This document shows, one piece after another, positions 30,879 through 41,854 of a stretch of 64,000 bases of DNA (positions are counted from its first letter, which is position 1; every line of letters starts with the position of its first letter). Position numbers and translations under genes: made by a program. Source of the DNA: Mycosarcoma maydis (Eukaryota > Basidiomycota > Ustilaginomycetes > Ustilaginales); contig NC_026496.1 of the NCBI RefSeq assembly GCF_000328475.2, positions 434,001 to 498,000 on the forward strand. Reading direction: 5' to 3'. The notes under the pieces are model-generated. The model did not search any database and was not told the DNA's origin. It was given only the letters and a program-made list of their open reading frames with translations.

Positions 30879-32007
30879 TCGACTAGCTCGCGTGTCTGAG
30901 CGACTATTTCGTCGCGGTTGTTTTGTATATCCACACTGCTCTTGTACATCATACGTCAACTTGCGTGTCTTTCTCACATTTACTCGTTTTGCGAAGCTCT
31001 GGGACTGCATACATTCGGCAATGAGTTGCTACGCTAGGATGGTCAAGAACGATCGACGACGCTGATGCTGAACAGTTTGGGTTTGGGATCGTTTGTGTCG
31101 GTAGGCGTTTGCGGGGTGTCGGCGGTATGCTGGATGGATTTTGGTGAAGATGTTGTAGGCGACGAGGGGGTACGATGGTTGTGAGCAGGGAAGAGATCTT
31201 CGAGCTTATCGGCGACAAGCAGGCCGAGTGCGGCGAACACTGTGGATTCGATGGAATGCGATGCGAGACAAGGTCAGTATGGGAACGGGTCGAGTCGACA
31301 GGATGGAATGCGAAGACGTACTGGCTGCACAGGAGCAAAACACCAGCTTGGTATTGTAGGGCAAAGCCTTGTAAGATGCGAATACCGAGCCTTTCTTGCC
31401 ACCATGACGAGCGGAAGTAGCTGGTGGATGCGAAGCCGTCGACGACGAATTGCTGGGCCGAGACACAACCGGCGCTGCTCGCACATCGCGCTTCAACACC
31501 GGCTCAGATGCTCTTGCTCCCCCCACACCCCTCCGTTCCCCACCCCTAGTATACATCCTACATCCTTGCTTGCCAGCAACGCTAAAACTCCTCCTCATAA
31601 TCGCTACCATCCTATCCATCTTCACAATCGTCAATCTGTCATCCACGTTTGTCGCTAAACAAGACATACAATCACATTTCTCTCGATTTTCTTTTTTCTT
31701 CGCTAACCCCCCATCATCAATACTCACCACTCGCACTCCCGTAAGCCGAACTTCTCACTCATTCCACAGCTCTCCGAAATCCCCACAAATCACGAATATC
31801 AGAACATCAGAATCGTGAACAAAGCTCAATCAATATTAATAATCACGAATATCGTGCGTGGTTGCAACCCGCACTCACTCACGATTCACAGCACAAAATC
31901 ACCAAATCGCACCAGAACAATCCTAATTTGCCGATTCGTGATTACGACCAAGCTCGAAGCTCGAAGCTCAAGCTTTAGCTTCAGCTTTGGATTGGGTTTG
32001 GAGCGAA
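30879..32007. other. Convergent intergenic region between PCNA and COG3
   Basis: 1.1 kb holding both 3' ends. The + strand is C/T-rich at 31500-31760. Heptamer units are sparse (about 31787-31815, 31840-31850). No protein is recognised. Confidence 0.6.
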
Positions 32008-34911
32008 TCACATCGACAGCGCCTGCTGCCATTCTCTCTGCATCCTGTCCGACATGGCACCGACCGACTCCACCTCCCCTGCATGCGCCGGCTTGATTTC
32101 GTAGAGCGTGCTATACGCTTGAGCCACCTTGTCCGTGACGCGCGCCACAACGAGCCTGTGCACCTCGTGATCTTCGATCCACAACGCCATCTTGCCCGCC
32201 TTTGCGGGAATGATACTCTCGATACACGTCTCAAACGCTTGATACGTGCTGGTGAACTTTGTCGCGCTCGCTTCCGCTGCGCTCGCTGCGCTCTGATCGA
32301 TGTAGACGCGAAGCGGGAGCGCAATCGAATCCGACCAGAGTTGAGCTAGTCGTTCGATCAATGCCTGCAGTCTCGAGCCGACCTGGCTCGAGCTTGGCTC
32401 CATATCGAGCTGTTTGGATGGCGCCAGATTTGCATCGACGCCAGCTGAAGATGGGTAGAGCAAACGGCCCGTATTGGTCCAGAGCGAGTTGATCGCCGTG
32501 ACCAGCGACGAAAGATCGACAAGAGATGCTCCTCTTCCTGAAGCTGCATGGCCAACACCCGTCGCACTCGCTTCGATCACATCGGGTCGAGCTTGCTCAT
32601 CGGATGCCTGCTTGAGCACAAGCTCGGCCGAGACCACCACCTCCCTCACAATTTCGAGCTGCCGAAGCTCAAACAACCAGCCATCTTCGTGCTCCAGGCT
32701 GTCTCCGTTCTTGCGCTTGAGCAGCGCCGTCGCTCCCTTAGCTACGCTAGCTAGACATGCATCCACGGCGGCCATGGCAATGCGCCGGAACGCGGGCGCC
32801 GGTACGAGCGCCTGCAAGTGATACAGCAGCCCAAGCATGTACCCGATAGGTGCATAATACGTTGAGAGCTGAGTGGCGGGCAGTGTGAAGAGCTCTACTT
32901 TTTCCTGTTGTGTCTTGGACGACGATGCAGTGTGCGACGCGGAGAGCGCTGCATTCAGCAGTCCCGCACCCGACTTGGCGCGACGGTGCTGTGCTTTTCC
33001 CGCAGCTGCCGATAGCTCATCGTTGGCGGTGAGACGCGCACTTGCTTTGTAGGTGCGGATACGTTCTGGGAAGTCGAGGTCGCCTTGTTGCTCGCTTGCA
33101 ACAAAGTTTGCAATGTCGGTCGTGATGATCCACTGCGCTCGAGCAAGGAGACGCGACTGCGCCTCATTGAGTAGAGGCAGCAGACTGCGCATGCATGCTG
33201 TCTCGTGGCCCGCACTGGCGTGCGTTGAATCGGCGATAGCCGCGCACGTTTGCGCAAGCACCACAAGATCGTCTTCCTTAGACAGCTTCGGACGCAGTCG
33301 AGCCGCCAGCGTCTCTGCAAGCTCGGCAAGATATGGACCCAAGCCTGCATCCAGTTCCTTGATCTGCCTCGCCTGGATATCAGAAGCGTCACCGCCGTTT
33401 ACATCGCGCCCGATGAAAAACTGCTGGTACAGATTTAACTCCCTCTGCACGACGAACCGAACCAGATTCGAGCCTGCGCGAGACAGATGTACGGTAGAAT
33501 GCAACTTGTCGTTGGTCTCAATCTCGGAGATGCATTGCAGAAGCGCACGGGAGAGCAGAGGACGCCGATGTTGGAACCAGGCAGTTCTGCACTCCTGAAG
33601 CAGCGACTCAAACTCTGCGGCAGTCGATGCGGTGGGGGTGCAAGGTAAGGCCATGTTGGTTGCACGTTTCTCAAGTTCAAAGATGAGCGGGCGGAGCTTA
33701 GTGATCTGGAGCGCTGCATCGTCAAACAAAGCATGATCTACCTCCTTGGAAAGAGGAGCTCTATCCGCATCGGTTGGCGTGCCATTCGACAGCTCACGAG
33801 CCTTGCCTTTGGAATCTGGATCGGAAGCCGCTGCTGGTATTGTTGTTAGTTTGGCGTCGACAGAAGCACGAGTCAACACGAGCTGCTTGATCTGGTCAGA
33901 GGTGCGATCGGCTTGTGTCTTCAAGTCACGTACCACCGCCATCTTTGCTAGCGTAGCCGCCCTGGTAACGCACTGCGAGTATCGCATACGGTAGAGCGCA
34001 GCATCGCGATACGACTTTGCAGGCTCTTGCAGAAGATAGAGAAGCGCCACGTCAAGCTGATCCATGAGCTCGAGGAAGGATTGGGAATAGACAATCGTGG
34101 AGTCTGGTGAGCTGAGCATGTTGGTTGCATATGGAAGCAACGTGAAGAAAGAAAGGCGAGAGGCAATGTCTTCTGCCAGAGTGTCGAGGTGGGTTTGTGA
34201 GTCAAGCAGGGATTGCGCCTGTTCGCGAATGCCTTTGGAAGAGTCTTGCACAAAGGCAGTTCCTGCGCGGAGTTCGGATACATTGACTTGGCATGCTTCG
34301 AGTTGAGCTAGAAGGTTATCAGCAGTCAATGTGGTGTCCGAGATGCGCTGCAACGCTTGACGATGTGCTGTGTGAGTGGATGAGGTGACCGAATCCGAGA
34401 GCTGCGTATACCAAGCTAGGAAGCTCTGAGCCGAGGCGAGAGGAGCACCTGTATCTGGCAATGTTAGCTGTGCATTGCTTTTGCCAAGGCAAGGCTCGGT
34501 CGTGCTTGCATGGCCTCCATCGTCGGCTGTGGAGCGGTCGACAATGGAGTCACTCCGACAACTGCTGCCATTGACTCCTGCATCCTGCAAAGTCGAGATT
34601 TGCTGCTGCTGCTGCTGCTGCTGTTTGTAGTTGGGCGAATTGAGGTGAAGCCATTCTGCGAGACGATTGACGGAAGCGCGTTGAGACGAGGTGAGGGGGG
34701 CTTTGGTGTTGGCCCATTGATCGAGCTGGAGGGGTCTGGCTGAAGAGGTGGCCATGGACGGCGGTGGTTGAGAGGGAGAAGAGGGCGAGGCATACATTGT
34801 GCTACCCAGCTCAACTTGGCTTTTTGAGGCTGAGTCGAGGATGTGATCGTAGGAGACCGGGTTATGAGTGGACCCTGGAGAAGGAGCACCAACAGGTCGC
34901 TCGCTAATCAT
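32008..34911 (-). CDS. COG3: COG complex subunit 3 (Sec34)
   Basis: The first true ATG is 34911-34909 (MISERPVGAPSP); the open frame three codons upstream begins at GTG. The product is 967 residues, one exon. The N-terminal ~120 residues are disordered and include a poly-Gln run from CTG repeats at about 34599-34622. The Sec34/COG3 signature follows: FLAWYTQLSDSV, a coiled-coil region (about residues 160-260), then SRLSFFTLLPYATNMLSSP and ALLYLLQEPAKSYRDAALYR, then a helical-rod C-terminal half. COG3 is in lobe A of the conserved oligomeric Golgi tethering complex, acting in retrograde vesicle traffic within the Golgi. A disordered insert (near KGKARELSNGTPTDADR) enlarges the protein relative to yeast (801 residues). 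It is divergent from Arp2. Confidence 0.92.
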   Translation of the reverse strand: MISERPVGAPSPGSTHNPVSYDHILDSASKSQVELGSTMYASPSSPSQPPPSMATSSARPLQLDQWANTKAPLTSSQRASVNRLAEWLHLNSPNYKQQQQQQQQISTLQDAGVNGSSCRSDSIVDRSTADDGGHASTTEPCLGKSNAQLTLPDTGAPLASAQSFLAWYTQLSDSVTSSTHTAHRQALQRISDTTLTADNLLAQLEACQVNVSELRAGTAFVQDSSKGIREQAQSLLDSQTHLDTLAEDIASRLSFFTLLPYATNMLSSPDSTIVYSQSFLELMDQLDVALLYLLQEPAKSYRDAALYRMRYSQCVTRAATLAKMAVVRDLKTQADRTSDQIKQLVLTRASVDAKLTTIPAAASDPDSKGKARELSNGTPTDADRAPLSKEVDHALFDDAALQITKLRPLIFELEKRATNMALPCTPTASTAAEFESLLQECRTAWFQHRRPLLSRALLQCISEIETNDKLHSTVHLSRAGSNLVRFVVQRELNLYQQFFIGRDVNGGDASDIQARQIKELDAGLGPYLAELAETLAARLRPKLSKEDDLVVLAQTCAAIADSTHASAGHETACMRSLLPLLNEAQSRLLARAQWIITTDIANFVASEQQGDLDFPERIRTYKASARLTANDELSAAAGKAQHRRAKSGAGLLNAALSASHTASSSKTQQEKVELFTLPATQLSTYYAPIGYMLGLLYHLQALVPAPAFRRIAMAAVDACLASVAKGATALLKRKNGDSLEHEDGWLFELRQLEIVREVVVSAELVLKQASDEQARPDVIEASATGVGHAASGRGASLVDLSSLVTAINSLWTNTGRLLYPSSAGVDANLAPSKQLDMEPSSSQVGSRLQALIERLAQLWSDSIALPLRVYIDQSAASAAEASATKFTSTYQAFETCIESIIPAKAGKMALWIEDHEVHRLVVARVTDKVAQAYSTLYEIKPAHAGEVESVGAMSDRMQREWQQALSM

Positions 34912-35494
34912 GATAGTCACGAGTTGTCAGTCTCTGTGTTCTTCTCAAAAGTGTTACATTCAGACTCACAATTCAGCCGCCTTTCTGACTAAGGCTGACA
35001 CTTGACAGTCACAGTCAAATGTGTAGTCATGATTAATAACAGTAAATCGCTGCACAGGCCACTCAGCTTGCTGCTTATAGCGCTCTCGGCATACAGCCAA
35101 AGTGGAGTTGAGAATATTCACGATTCACGATTGCCTATTCAGGTACAGACCGCGTTATGCTGTGCTGTGCTGTGCTGTGCTGTGCTATACAATTGTACGA
35201 TTTTTGTCTCGCCCTTTCGAAATCACATTGGACGCATCGGCCACGGCTCGAATCACGAATCAATCGACGATGCCATCCGTCATCTTCTCATTGTTCACCC
35301 TCGTCTTGGTCTTCATCGTCATCGTGATCGCCACTCTTACCCTCTTTTCTTCCTGCTTGCTTCTCTGACCAGCGCTTACTCCACTCGAGTCATTTCGTTC
35401 CACACATTCGGATTTGCACCTCCTCTCCACGTGCGACAAGCTCGAGCTATACACTTCCGACTGGGCGCGAGCAGTGCCGAGAAGCATACATAAA
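34912..35494. promoter_or_regulatory. Divergent promoter of COG3 and Arp2
   Basis: The 583-bp spacer contains two heptamer units at about 35117-35131, a TGTGC pentanucleotide array (35158-35187) and a C/T-rich stretch leading to the Arp2 start. Confidence 0.55.
35158..35187. repeat. (TGTGC)n pentanucleotide repeat
   Basis: About six units in perfect register. The reverse complement of the same unit forms the array at 42211-42233. Confidence 0.88.
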
Positions 35495-36682
35495 ATGGCA
35501 GATCAACGACCTGTCGTCGTTGACAATGGAACTGGTTTCGTCAAAGTCGGTTACGCCGGCTCCAACTTTCCTGAACATGTTTTCCCATCCATTGTTGGTC
35601 GACCTATCCTCCGTTCCGAAGAGCGCGATGCCATCTCGAGCAACACAGGCACGCAGATCAAGGACATCATGGTGGGAACAGAAGCTGAGGAGCTTCGAAA
35701 CTATCTCCAGATCAACCAGCCCATGGAGCACGGTATCGTAAAGGACTTTGGCGACATGCGTCATGTTTGGAACTACACGTTTGACGAAAAGCTTCGCATT
35801 GATCCACAAGGCCGTAAGATCCTGCTTACCGAGCCCCCCATGAACCCAAAGAAGAATCGCGAGGAGATGTGTCAGATCATGTTTGAAGAGTATGGCTTTG
35901 ACGGTGTCTATGTCGCTATTCAGGCCGTCTTGACGCTCTATGCACAAGGTCTCCAGACCGGTGTCGTGGTCGACTCGGGCGATGGTGTTACCCATGTTGT
36001 GCCCGTCTTTGAAGGATTCGCGCTGCCTCATCTCACCAAGCGTCTTGATGTAGCCGGTCGCGATGTGACGCGCTACCTGATCAAGCTTCTGCTCATGCGT
36101 GGATATGCATTCAACCGAACTGCCGATTTCGATACGGTACGACAGATCAAGGAGAAGCTATGCTACGTCAGCTACGACCTCGACCTCGACAAGAAGCTCG
36201 CCGAAGAGACCACCACACTTGTCGAATCCTACACGTTACCTGATGGACGTGTCATCAAGGTGGGCTCGGAACGCTTCGAAGCGCCCGAGTGCATGTTCCA
36301 GCCTCACTTGGTCGACGTCGAACAGGCGGGCGTCGCCGAATTGCTATTTAACACGATCCAGTCTGCTGCCGTGGATACGCGTTCCGAGCTGTACAAGCAT
36401 ATTGTGCTCTCGGGAGGCTCCTCCATGTATCCCGGCTTGCCGAGTCGTTTGGAAAAGGAGATGAAGCAGCTCTACCTCACACGCGTGCTCAACGGCGACG
36501 GTTCCAGGTTGAAGAACTTCAAAATTAGGATCGAGGACCCACCCAGGAGAAAGCACATGGTCTTCCTGGGAGGTGCTGTGCTGGCCGACATTATGAAGAA
36601 CCGAGAGAGCTTTTGGATCTCGCGTGCAGAATGGTACGAACAGGGCAAAGCTTGTCTTGATCGTCTGGGACGCCACTCTTAG
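35495..36682 (+). CDS. ARP2: Actin-related protein 2 (Arp2/3 complex)
   Basis: The start is the ATG at 35495 ([20 protein letters not shown]); the 27 codons upstream in frame are leader. The product is 395 residues, one exon, the usual length. The actin-fold ATP-binding elements are present: phosphate-1 loop [29 protein letters not shown], phosphate-2 loop [14 protein letters not shown], and the adenosine loop in [34 protein letters not shown] and [21 protein letters not shown] are characteristic of Arp2 rather than actin. With Arp3 and five ARPC subunits it nucleates branched actin at endocytic patches. It shares a spacer with COG3. Confidence 0.97.
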   Translation: MADQRPVVVDNGTGFVKVGYAGSNFPEHVFPSIVGRPILRSEERDAISSNTGTQIKDIMVGTEAEELRNYLQINQPMEHGIVKDFGDMRHVWNYTFDEKLRIDPQGRKILLTEPPMNPKKNREEMCQIMFEEYGFDGVYVAIQAVLTLYAQGLQTGVVVDSGDGVTHVVPVFEGFALPHLTKRLDVAGRDVTRYLIKLLLMRGYAFNRTADFDTVRQIKEKLCYVSYDLDLDKKLAEETTTLVESYTLPDGRVIKVGSERFEAPECMFQPHLVDVEQAGVAELLFNTIQSAAVDTRSELYKHIVLSGGSSMYPGLPSRLEKEMKQLYLTRVLNGDGSRLKNFKIRIEDPPRRKHMVFLGGAVLADIMKNRESFWISRAEWYEQGKACLDRLGRHS

Positions 36683-37276
36683 ATAAACGTGTCGTTAGTG
36701 AATTCACATTTGCTTTGGCTGAATCGATTCGGTCAGTCTTGCTTGCTCATGATGCAATACAGAATCATGCAATCGATTCGACACTCACACTGACTTGCGT
36801 GCACAAGGCGTCCAGGATGGAGCGATGACACAGACACTCGAGATTGCAGAGTTGTGAGTGCCGACAACGAAACTCTCACGAATCACAACTTTCCACACAC
36901 CCGAGACCCACCACGCACGACGCCTTGCAATTCGTGATTCACGATTCACGATTCACGATTCACGATTCACGATTCACGATTCACGATTCTGGTTTCATTC
37001 ACGATTTTAAATTATATTTATTATCACCTTTTTATGCTTAGGAGCACAGGCGCAACCCAATCACGAATCACTCACACTGAATGTGCTTGCTTAACTTACT
37101 GTATGTTCGTGGTTACGTCGAGCTAGACCCTGAACAGATTCCTCTCTTTCACTTTTACTCTCCCTCTCCCTCTCACCGCATCTTGCAAAGGACTCCCATC
37201 CAATACGGCATACAGCGATACGGAATTTACCACGATCCGCTTGTCCACCTGCTTTTGTCGTCATATCCCCGCAACA
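36683..37276. other. Intergenic with the longest heptamer array
   Basis: It holds the array at 36930-36989 and a C/T-rich leader (37135-37190) before the Vam7-like start. No gene is seen. Confidence 0.65.
36930..36989. repeat. Heptamer array (ATTCACG)n, eight units
   Basis: One ATTCGTG unit is followed by seven ATTCACG units without a break, ending in ATTCTGG. It is the longest pure array of this family in the window. Confidence 0.92.
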
Positions 37277-38182
37277 ATGGCACAAACACAGCCACTCCAA
37301 GGAATCTCAATACCACGTTACGAATCGCGTTCCAGCACCGCCTCCACCTACACTGCCTATGCCATAGTCGTCCAACTGCCCGTACGATCATGGACAGTCT
37401 ATCGACGATACTCGGAATTTGTACGGCTCCATAAGAATCTCTCGGCTTCTGCTAACGCTTCGTCTTCGACGGGAGAGCCAGGTGGAGCAGGAAGGCCGCC
37501 ACCTCAACCACTTCCACCCAGAGAACGCGCGAGGGAATGGAAAAAGACGTTTTCCGGCTTTCTGAGTTTTGCATCTGGAACCGAGCAGGACGGCGGTATG
37601 CACCAGGAAATGTGGTTGAAAGAACGCATGTCGGCATTGGAGGCATATCTCAAGGCGATCGTGATGCACGAGGATGGAGCGTGGAGAGAGTCGGAAGCGT
37701 TCAAGCAGTTTATCGAATGGCCGACAAGTGTCAAGATGGTCACCGCAAACCCGGTTAGCAGATCATCGCCTCGAAAACCAACCATCCCCGCCTCTCGCAC
37801 CACTCCACCCAGCATGCCCGGCGCGCTTTCCCCAGCGACTCGAGCGTTGGGCTCAGCAACCTCTGCAGCCAATGCACCACGACCTCCAGCAGTCGAGACC
37901 GACGCAACTCGTCCGCTCAACAATGCCCAACTCTTCCAATCCCAAACTGACGCCATGGATCAACAAGACGAACAACTGCTAAATCTCGCCGCCGTCCTGC
38001 GTAGACAGAGACAGATGGGCGAAGCGATCAACCAAGAGCTCGGCGAACAGACGGAATTGCTGGGACAGTTGGATAGCGAGGTTGAAGCCACCCAAGCGAA
38101 TTTGAGCAAGGCCGATCAGAAGATGGATCGTTTCGACGGTGGCAGAGCTAAGAGCAAGGCTGGGATAGGAAGAAAGTTTTGA
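37277..38182 (+). CDS. VAM7: Vam7-type SNARE with PX domain
   Basis: The start is the ATG at 37277 (MAQTQPLQGIS), giving 301 residues; yeast Vam7 has 316. A PX domain occupies residues ~5-155, with WTVYRRYSEFVRLHK carrying the RRY phosphoinositide-binding motif. It has a Gly/Pro insert (EPGGAGRPPPQPLPPRE) between the first strands and the Pro-rich loop. A Pro/Ser/Thr-rich linker follows. The C-terminal ~60 residues are a Qc SNARE helix (LLNLAAVLRRQRQMGEAIN, then ELGEQTELLGQLDSEV) with the Gln of GEQTE at the likely zero layer. There is no membrane anchor, as in Vam7. It binds PI3P and acts in vacuole and endosome fusion. Confidence 0.9.
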   Translation: MAQTQPLQGISIPRYESRSSTASTYTAYAIVVQLPVRSWTVYRRYSEFVRLHKNLSASANASSSTGEPGGAGRPPPQPLPPRERAREWKKTFSGFLSFASGTEQDGGMHQEMWLKERMSALEAYLKAIVMHEDGAWRESEAFKQFIEWPTSVKMVTANPVSRSSPRKPTIPASRTTPPSMPGALSPATRALGSATSAANAPRPPAVETDATRPLNNAQLFQSQTDAMDQQDEQLLNLAAVLRRQRQMGEAINQELGEQTELLGQLDSEVEATQANLSKADQKMDRFDGGRAKSKAGIGRKF

Positions 38183-39732
38183 GACAAGACACGAGATATT
38201 GGAGCTGCTGATACCCTCGATCGACACAAGCGTAGCTTCCAGACAGGCCGTGTCTAGATATGAGCATCGAGCCTTCGCACTCGAGGTGTGACAAGGAAAG
38301 GAAGAGCGACAGGGACAGTTGGAGTAGAACTTGGACACATCAGGCCTACACGGAACTCATCCCTGGCGACCCACCACACACCTTGGTACGTGTTGATCCG
38401 GTCTATGACTCTTTCGTGCATTGCCAACACCTGTGGTCTTCCAGAAGCATCGGGATGAACCGTGATCTGTGACACCATCGATACCATAGACACCAATTTT
38501 GCTCGCCAGTGAATCATTCGTCGAGCAACTAGCCTTACCGGGAAACTGAACTCACTCTGGAATAGGGATTTACGAGGCCGGGGCCGACCTCGGTGTCGGT
38601 ATGTGTCCTTCTGCACCACACCGTGCATGTTGTTCCAGTTTGAATACTCACTGTCCTCCACATCCTTTCAATATTCTTCCAGTGGACGCGGCTGTGACTG
38701 TGAGGAGCCCTGTTGGTGAGCCATGATCGATGTACTGGTTGACTAAGATCTCTGCAAAGCCGGTCATCTTGCCTATTTCCAGCGCTTTCATGCACCGCTC
38801 TGCCTTGGCTTGGTAGTTGAATATTCACTAGTTACCTGTGTGCAACAGCAGCACTGGACTGACGTGATGATGCCTCGAGTGATCGTGTCCGATGTGGTCT
38901 ACTGAACACAGATCTGCATTCTCTTGACACGCTTCCGATGAGCCACGCTGCCGGCGAGAGATGCGCCAACAAGCTGTGTCAGCTGTTGGGACGTCTTTGC
39001 CAAGACCTCTCTGTGTGATGTTTCAGAGACAAGGCAGTGGTATTTTGGCGGCTGTACATGAGATGTGCTTTGACTGCGTGACACGGAGCTTGGTTGCAGA
39101 CAAGCTCGTCGAGATAGGGAGAAAGTACAGGTATTGAGCTCGCCAGACGTGTGCACATGGCGCTCTACCTTGCGAAAGCGCTCGCGCTTCGAATCATCAC
39201 ACGCTTTCCAAAGTGACCATGTTTCACTACCCACACACGATCCGCACTGACAGCTCCGTAGAGCATGGTCGACAGCGTTCAAAGCACGAAGCTCAAATCG
39301 TGAATGGCTGAGCAGTCACGAGTGGAGGCTGGCTGGATTTGTGATTCACGGTTCGTGATTCTGTGATTGCTGAGCATTCACGAATCACGATTTGTGGGGA
39401 TTCGAGAGTGATATAGGTCTAACATTTCAAGCTTCAGCCGATGCCCCAGACTGAGAGTCACGAGTTGAGCTGGCGCAATCACGAATCAAAGTCACGGCTG
39501 TAAGCAAGTCGAGTTGTACCGCGGCACACGAATCAAGTCGCGGTTGACGCAATCAATTTTGGCAGATTTCATAAAACATGAATCGTGAATCACGAAGGAT
39601 CCGTGAGACTCGCGACTCACGACTCACGACTCACGACTCATCGCTTCTCCTCATTCACAGACTTACTTGACCTTTCAAGTTTCGCTCTCATCTTGACTAG
39701 CATATATTACTCGGCTCATCTCAACCGGGCAC
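38183..39732. other. Intergenic, 1.5 kb
   Basis: ORFs of 127 and 135 residues on the minus strand (38899-39282, 38254-38661) show no known domain. Heptamer units cluster at about 39296-39400 and 39575-39595, and a CACGACT repeat lies at 39604-39640, just before the candidate presequence exon. Confidence 0.55.
39604..39640. repeat. CACGACT/CGCGACT 7-bp repeat
   Basis: About five units of a 7-bp repeat differing from the common heptamer CACGATT by one base. Confidence 0.8.
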
Positions 39733-39879
39733 ATGTCGACCACCCCCATACACTCTACAAGAAACCTCTTGCGAGCCTTTCCATCTCGTATCTTGCCTTT
39801 ACTAACGACCACTGCTGAAACTAAAGCCAAAACCAAAACCAAAGCCGTCACCGTCGTACCGCCCAGTCTGAGTTTGAAT
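39733..39879 (+). other. Candidate 5' exon encoding a mitochondrial presequence for the aldehyde dehydrogenase
   Basis: From the ATG at 39733 the frame codes for 49 residues: MSTTPIHSTRNLLRAFPSRI, then a Leu/Thr and Ala/Lys/Thr stretch, without acidic residues until residue 29. This is a typical mitochondrial presequence. It ends exactly at a GTAAGT donor (39880). A branch-like GCTAAC at 40146-40151 precedes the acceptor CTTCAG (ends 40174), with a second acceptor TTACAG (ends 40180). Both acceptors join phase 0 into the aldehyde dehydrogenase frame, whose codons before the ATG at 40286 are open and also basic (RPRRFQPISPL). The spliced protein would have 608 residues (606 with the second acceptor). 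This is inferred from sequence alone. Confidence 0.55.
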
Positions 39880-40285
39880 GTAAGTAGCTCCTCCTTCTCC
39901 TCCGGCGTACTTGGACAGCGAAGAAGCAGTGCGGCACTTTAGCTCGAGCAAGCCCATCGATATGATGAGGACATTTCTTAAATCACGTGAACAATCCAAC
40001 ACCTAGAAGGTCATCAGCCTTACATTGTGCGGAGTGCAAAGATTAACCAGACTCTGACTTGAAAACGGGGACGGATCGAGCTGGATGCTTGGCTGCTTTG
40101 TTGCTGTGCATCATGGCCGAAGCAACTTTCTGCCATGCTCACCAGGCTAACTTCCATCGCTTTTGTCGCTTCAGTTACAGCGTCCGCGTCGATTCCAACC
40201 TATTTCGCCACTTGCGGTCCCACGTCGTACCGCCACCACATCTAGCAAAATCGATCCGGCTGCAATTGCGTCCCAGTTGAGCAGC

Positions 40286-41854
40286 ATGCCGTCCACATCC
40301 AAAACCCCGGCGTCCGAGCCAACGCTCTTCATTGACGGAAAATGGACTCACGCTAAAGCAGGTCACACTCGACCGATCATCAACCCCTTTGACGGCTCCA
40401 CTGTAGCCGTCATCGACGAGGCCGGTAGTGAGGATGCACTAGCTGCTGTCGATTCCGCCGCGCGATTCTTCCGCACCTCATCTTGGCCGCATCAGACGTG
40501 CACTTCACGTACCGCTCTTCTCTCGAAAGTAGCAGACCTCCTCCAGCGAGACAAAGAGATCCTTGCCGAGATCGAAACCAAGGACACGGGCAAGACACTC
40601 CAAGAGAGCAAAGTCGATGTCGACGACGTCACCAACGTCTTTCGATTCTACGCTCAGGAAGCCAAAAAGCTCGATACACCCAAAAAGATTGTCTCGGATG
40701 TGATCCCTGACTCGGTGGAGAGCACCACTTCGCACGTTCCTGTGGGCGTGTGTGTGCTGATCGCACCGTGGAACTACCCTTTGCTTCAGATCTGCTGGAA
40801 GGTAGCACCGGCGCTGGTTACAGGCAACGCCGTCATCATCAAGCCTTCCGAAGTGACGCCGCTATCAACGGTGCATTTCGTCAAGCTACTGGTGGAGGCT
40901 GGAGCACCGATGGGTTCGGTTCAGTTGCTCACCGCTGGAGGTGCGTCGGTCGGCCCGGCTTTGACCGAACATGCCGACGTGGATCTGGTCTCCTTCACAG
41001 GTGGACTGGACACCGGACGTCGAATCATTGCTTCGTGCGCAACTACGGTCAAGCGATGCACGGTTGAACTGGGTGGCAAGAACCCTAACATTGTGTTTGC
41101 CGACTGCGACCTTGAATGGGCCATCGATACCGTCACCACCGCCGTGTTTTTGCACTCGGGCCAAGTGTGCTCTTCGGGTGCGAGGTTGATCGTAGAAGAG
41201 TCGATCGCAGATAAGCTCGTCGCTGGCGTAGCTGAGCGTGCCAAACGTATCAAGATGGGTAACGGTCTGGACGCGGCATCCGAAACTGGACCACTCGTCT
41301 CTGCTGCTCACTTGTCCAAAGTGGAAGCGTATGTGCAACTCGGTCTCGAGGAAGGCGCCAAGCTGGTATGTGGCGGAGCACGACCAGATGCCAAGTCGCA
41401 CCCGGAACTGGCCAACGGCTTCTTTTTCTGCCCGACCATCTTTGACCGCTGCCATCGCGAGATGCGCATTGTGCAGGAAGAGACGTTTGGACCGATCCTG
41501 ACGGTGGAAAGGTTCAAGGACGGCGATGAGGAGCACGCCATCTGGCTCGCCAACGACACCAAGTATGGACTCGCAGGAGGTGTTCAGTCGGGCAATCAGG
41601 AACGCGCCAGGAGAGTGGCCAAGAGGCTGAGGCACGGAACCGTATGGGTCAACACCTATGGATCCTACACGCCAGCGGCTGAATGGGGTGGGTTTGGCAT
41701 GAGCGGCAACGGACGCGAACTCGGCAGCAAAGGCTTGGATGAGTACATCGAGACCAAACACGAATGGGTCGAGACCAAACCAGCGCCGCCCGGATGGTTC
41801 AAGGGACAAGCCGAGGTTTTGCAGCCTGCCAACGTGGTCAAGGCGAAGCTGTAG
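40286..41854 (+). CDS. Aldehyde dehydrogenase (betaine-aldehyde-dehydrogenase-like) with C-terminal AKL
   Basis: The core ORF starts at the ATG at 40286 ([12 protein letters not shown]), giving 522 residues; an upstream presequence exon may extend it (see 39733). It is a classic NAD(P)-dependent [18 protein letters not shown] lies at the N-terminus, APWNYPLLQ carries Asn163, [17 protein letters not shown] is the cofactor loop, [11 protein letters not shown] carries general base Glu261, and [12 protein letters not shown] carries nucleophile Cys295. [13 protein letters not shown] lies near the C-terminus. [16 protein letters not shown] and the overall pattern resemble betaine/aminoaldehyde dehydrogenases (ALDH9/BADH), which oxidise betaine aldehyde or omega-aminoaldehydes; the exact substrate is not provable here. 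The last three residues, AKL, preceded by Lys, fit the peroxisomal targeting signal PTS1. Confidence 0.93.
   Translation: MPSTSKTPASEPTLFIDGKWTHAKAGHTRPIINPFDGSTVAVIDEAGSEDALAAVDSAARFFRTSSWPHQTCTSRTALLSKVADLLQRDKEILAEIETKDTGKTLQESKVDVDDVTNVFRFYAQEAKKLDTPKKIVSDVIPDSVESTTSHVPVGVCVLIAPWNYPLLQICWKVAPALVTGNAVIIKPSEVTPLSTVHFVKLLVEAGAPMGSVQLLTAGGASVGPALTEHADVDLVSFTGGLDTGRRIIASCATTVKRCTVELGGKNPNIVFADCDLEWAIDTVTTAVFLHSGQVCSSGARLIVEESIADKLVAGVAERAKRIKMGNGLDAASETGPLVSAAHLSKVEAYVQLGLEEGAKLVCGGARPDAKSHPELANGFFFCPTIFDRCHREMRIVQEETFGPILTVERFKDGDEEHAIWLANDTKYGLAGGVQSGNQERARRVAKRLRHGTVWVNTYGSYTPAAEWGGFGMSGNGRELGSKGLDEYIETKHEWVETKPAPPGWFKGQAEVLQPANVVKAKL

Noticed and set aside
36930..36989. CRISPR-like array
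   Set aside because: The units are 7 bp and contiguous, without spacers; the genome is fungal.
38254..39282. Two minus-strand ORFs as parts of a spliced gene
   Set aside because: No domain, no convincing splice pair, and no continuity of composition between them.
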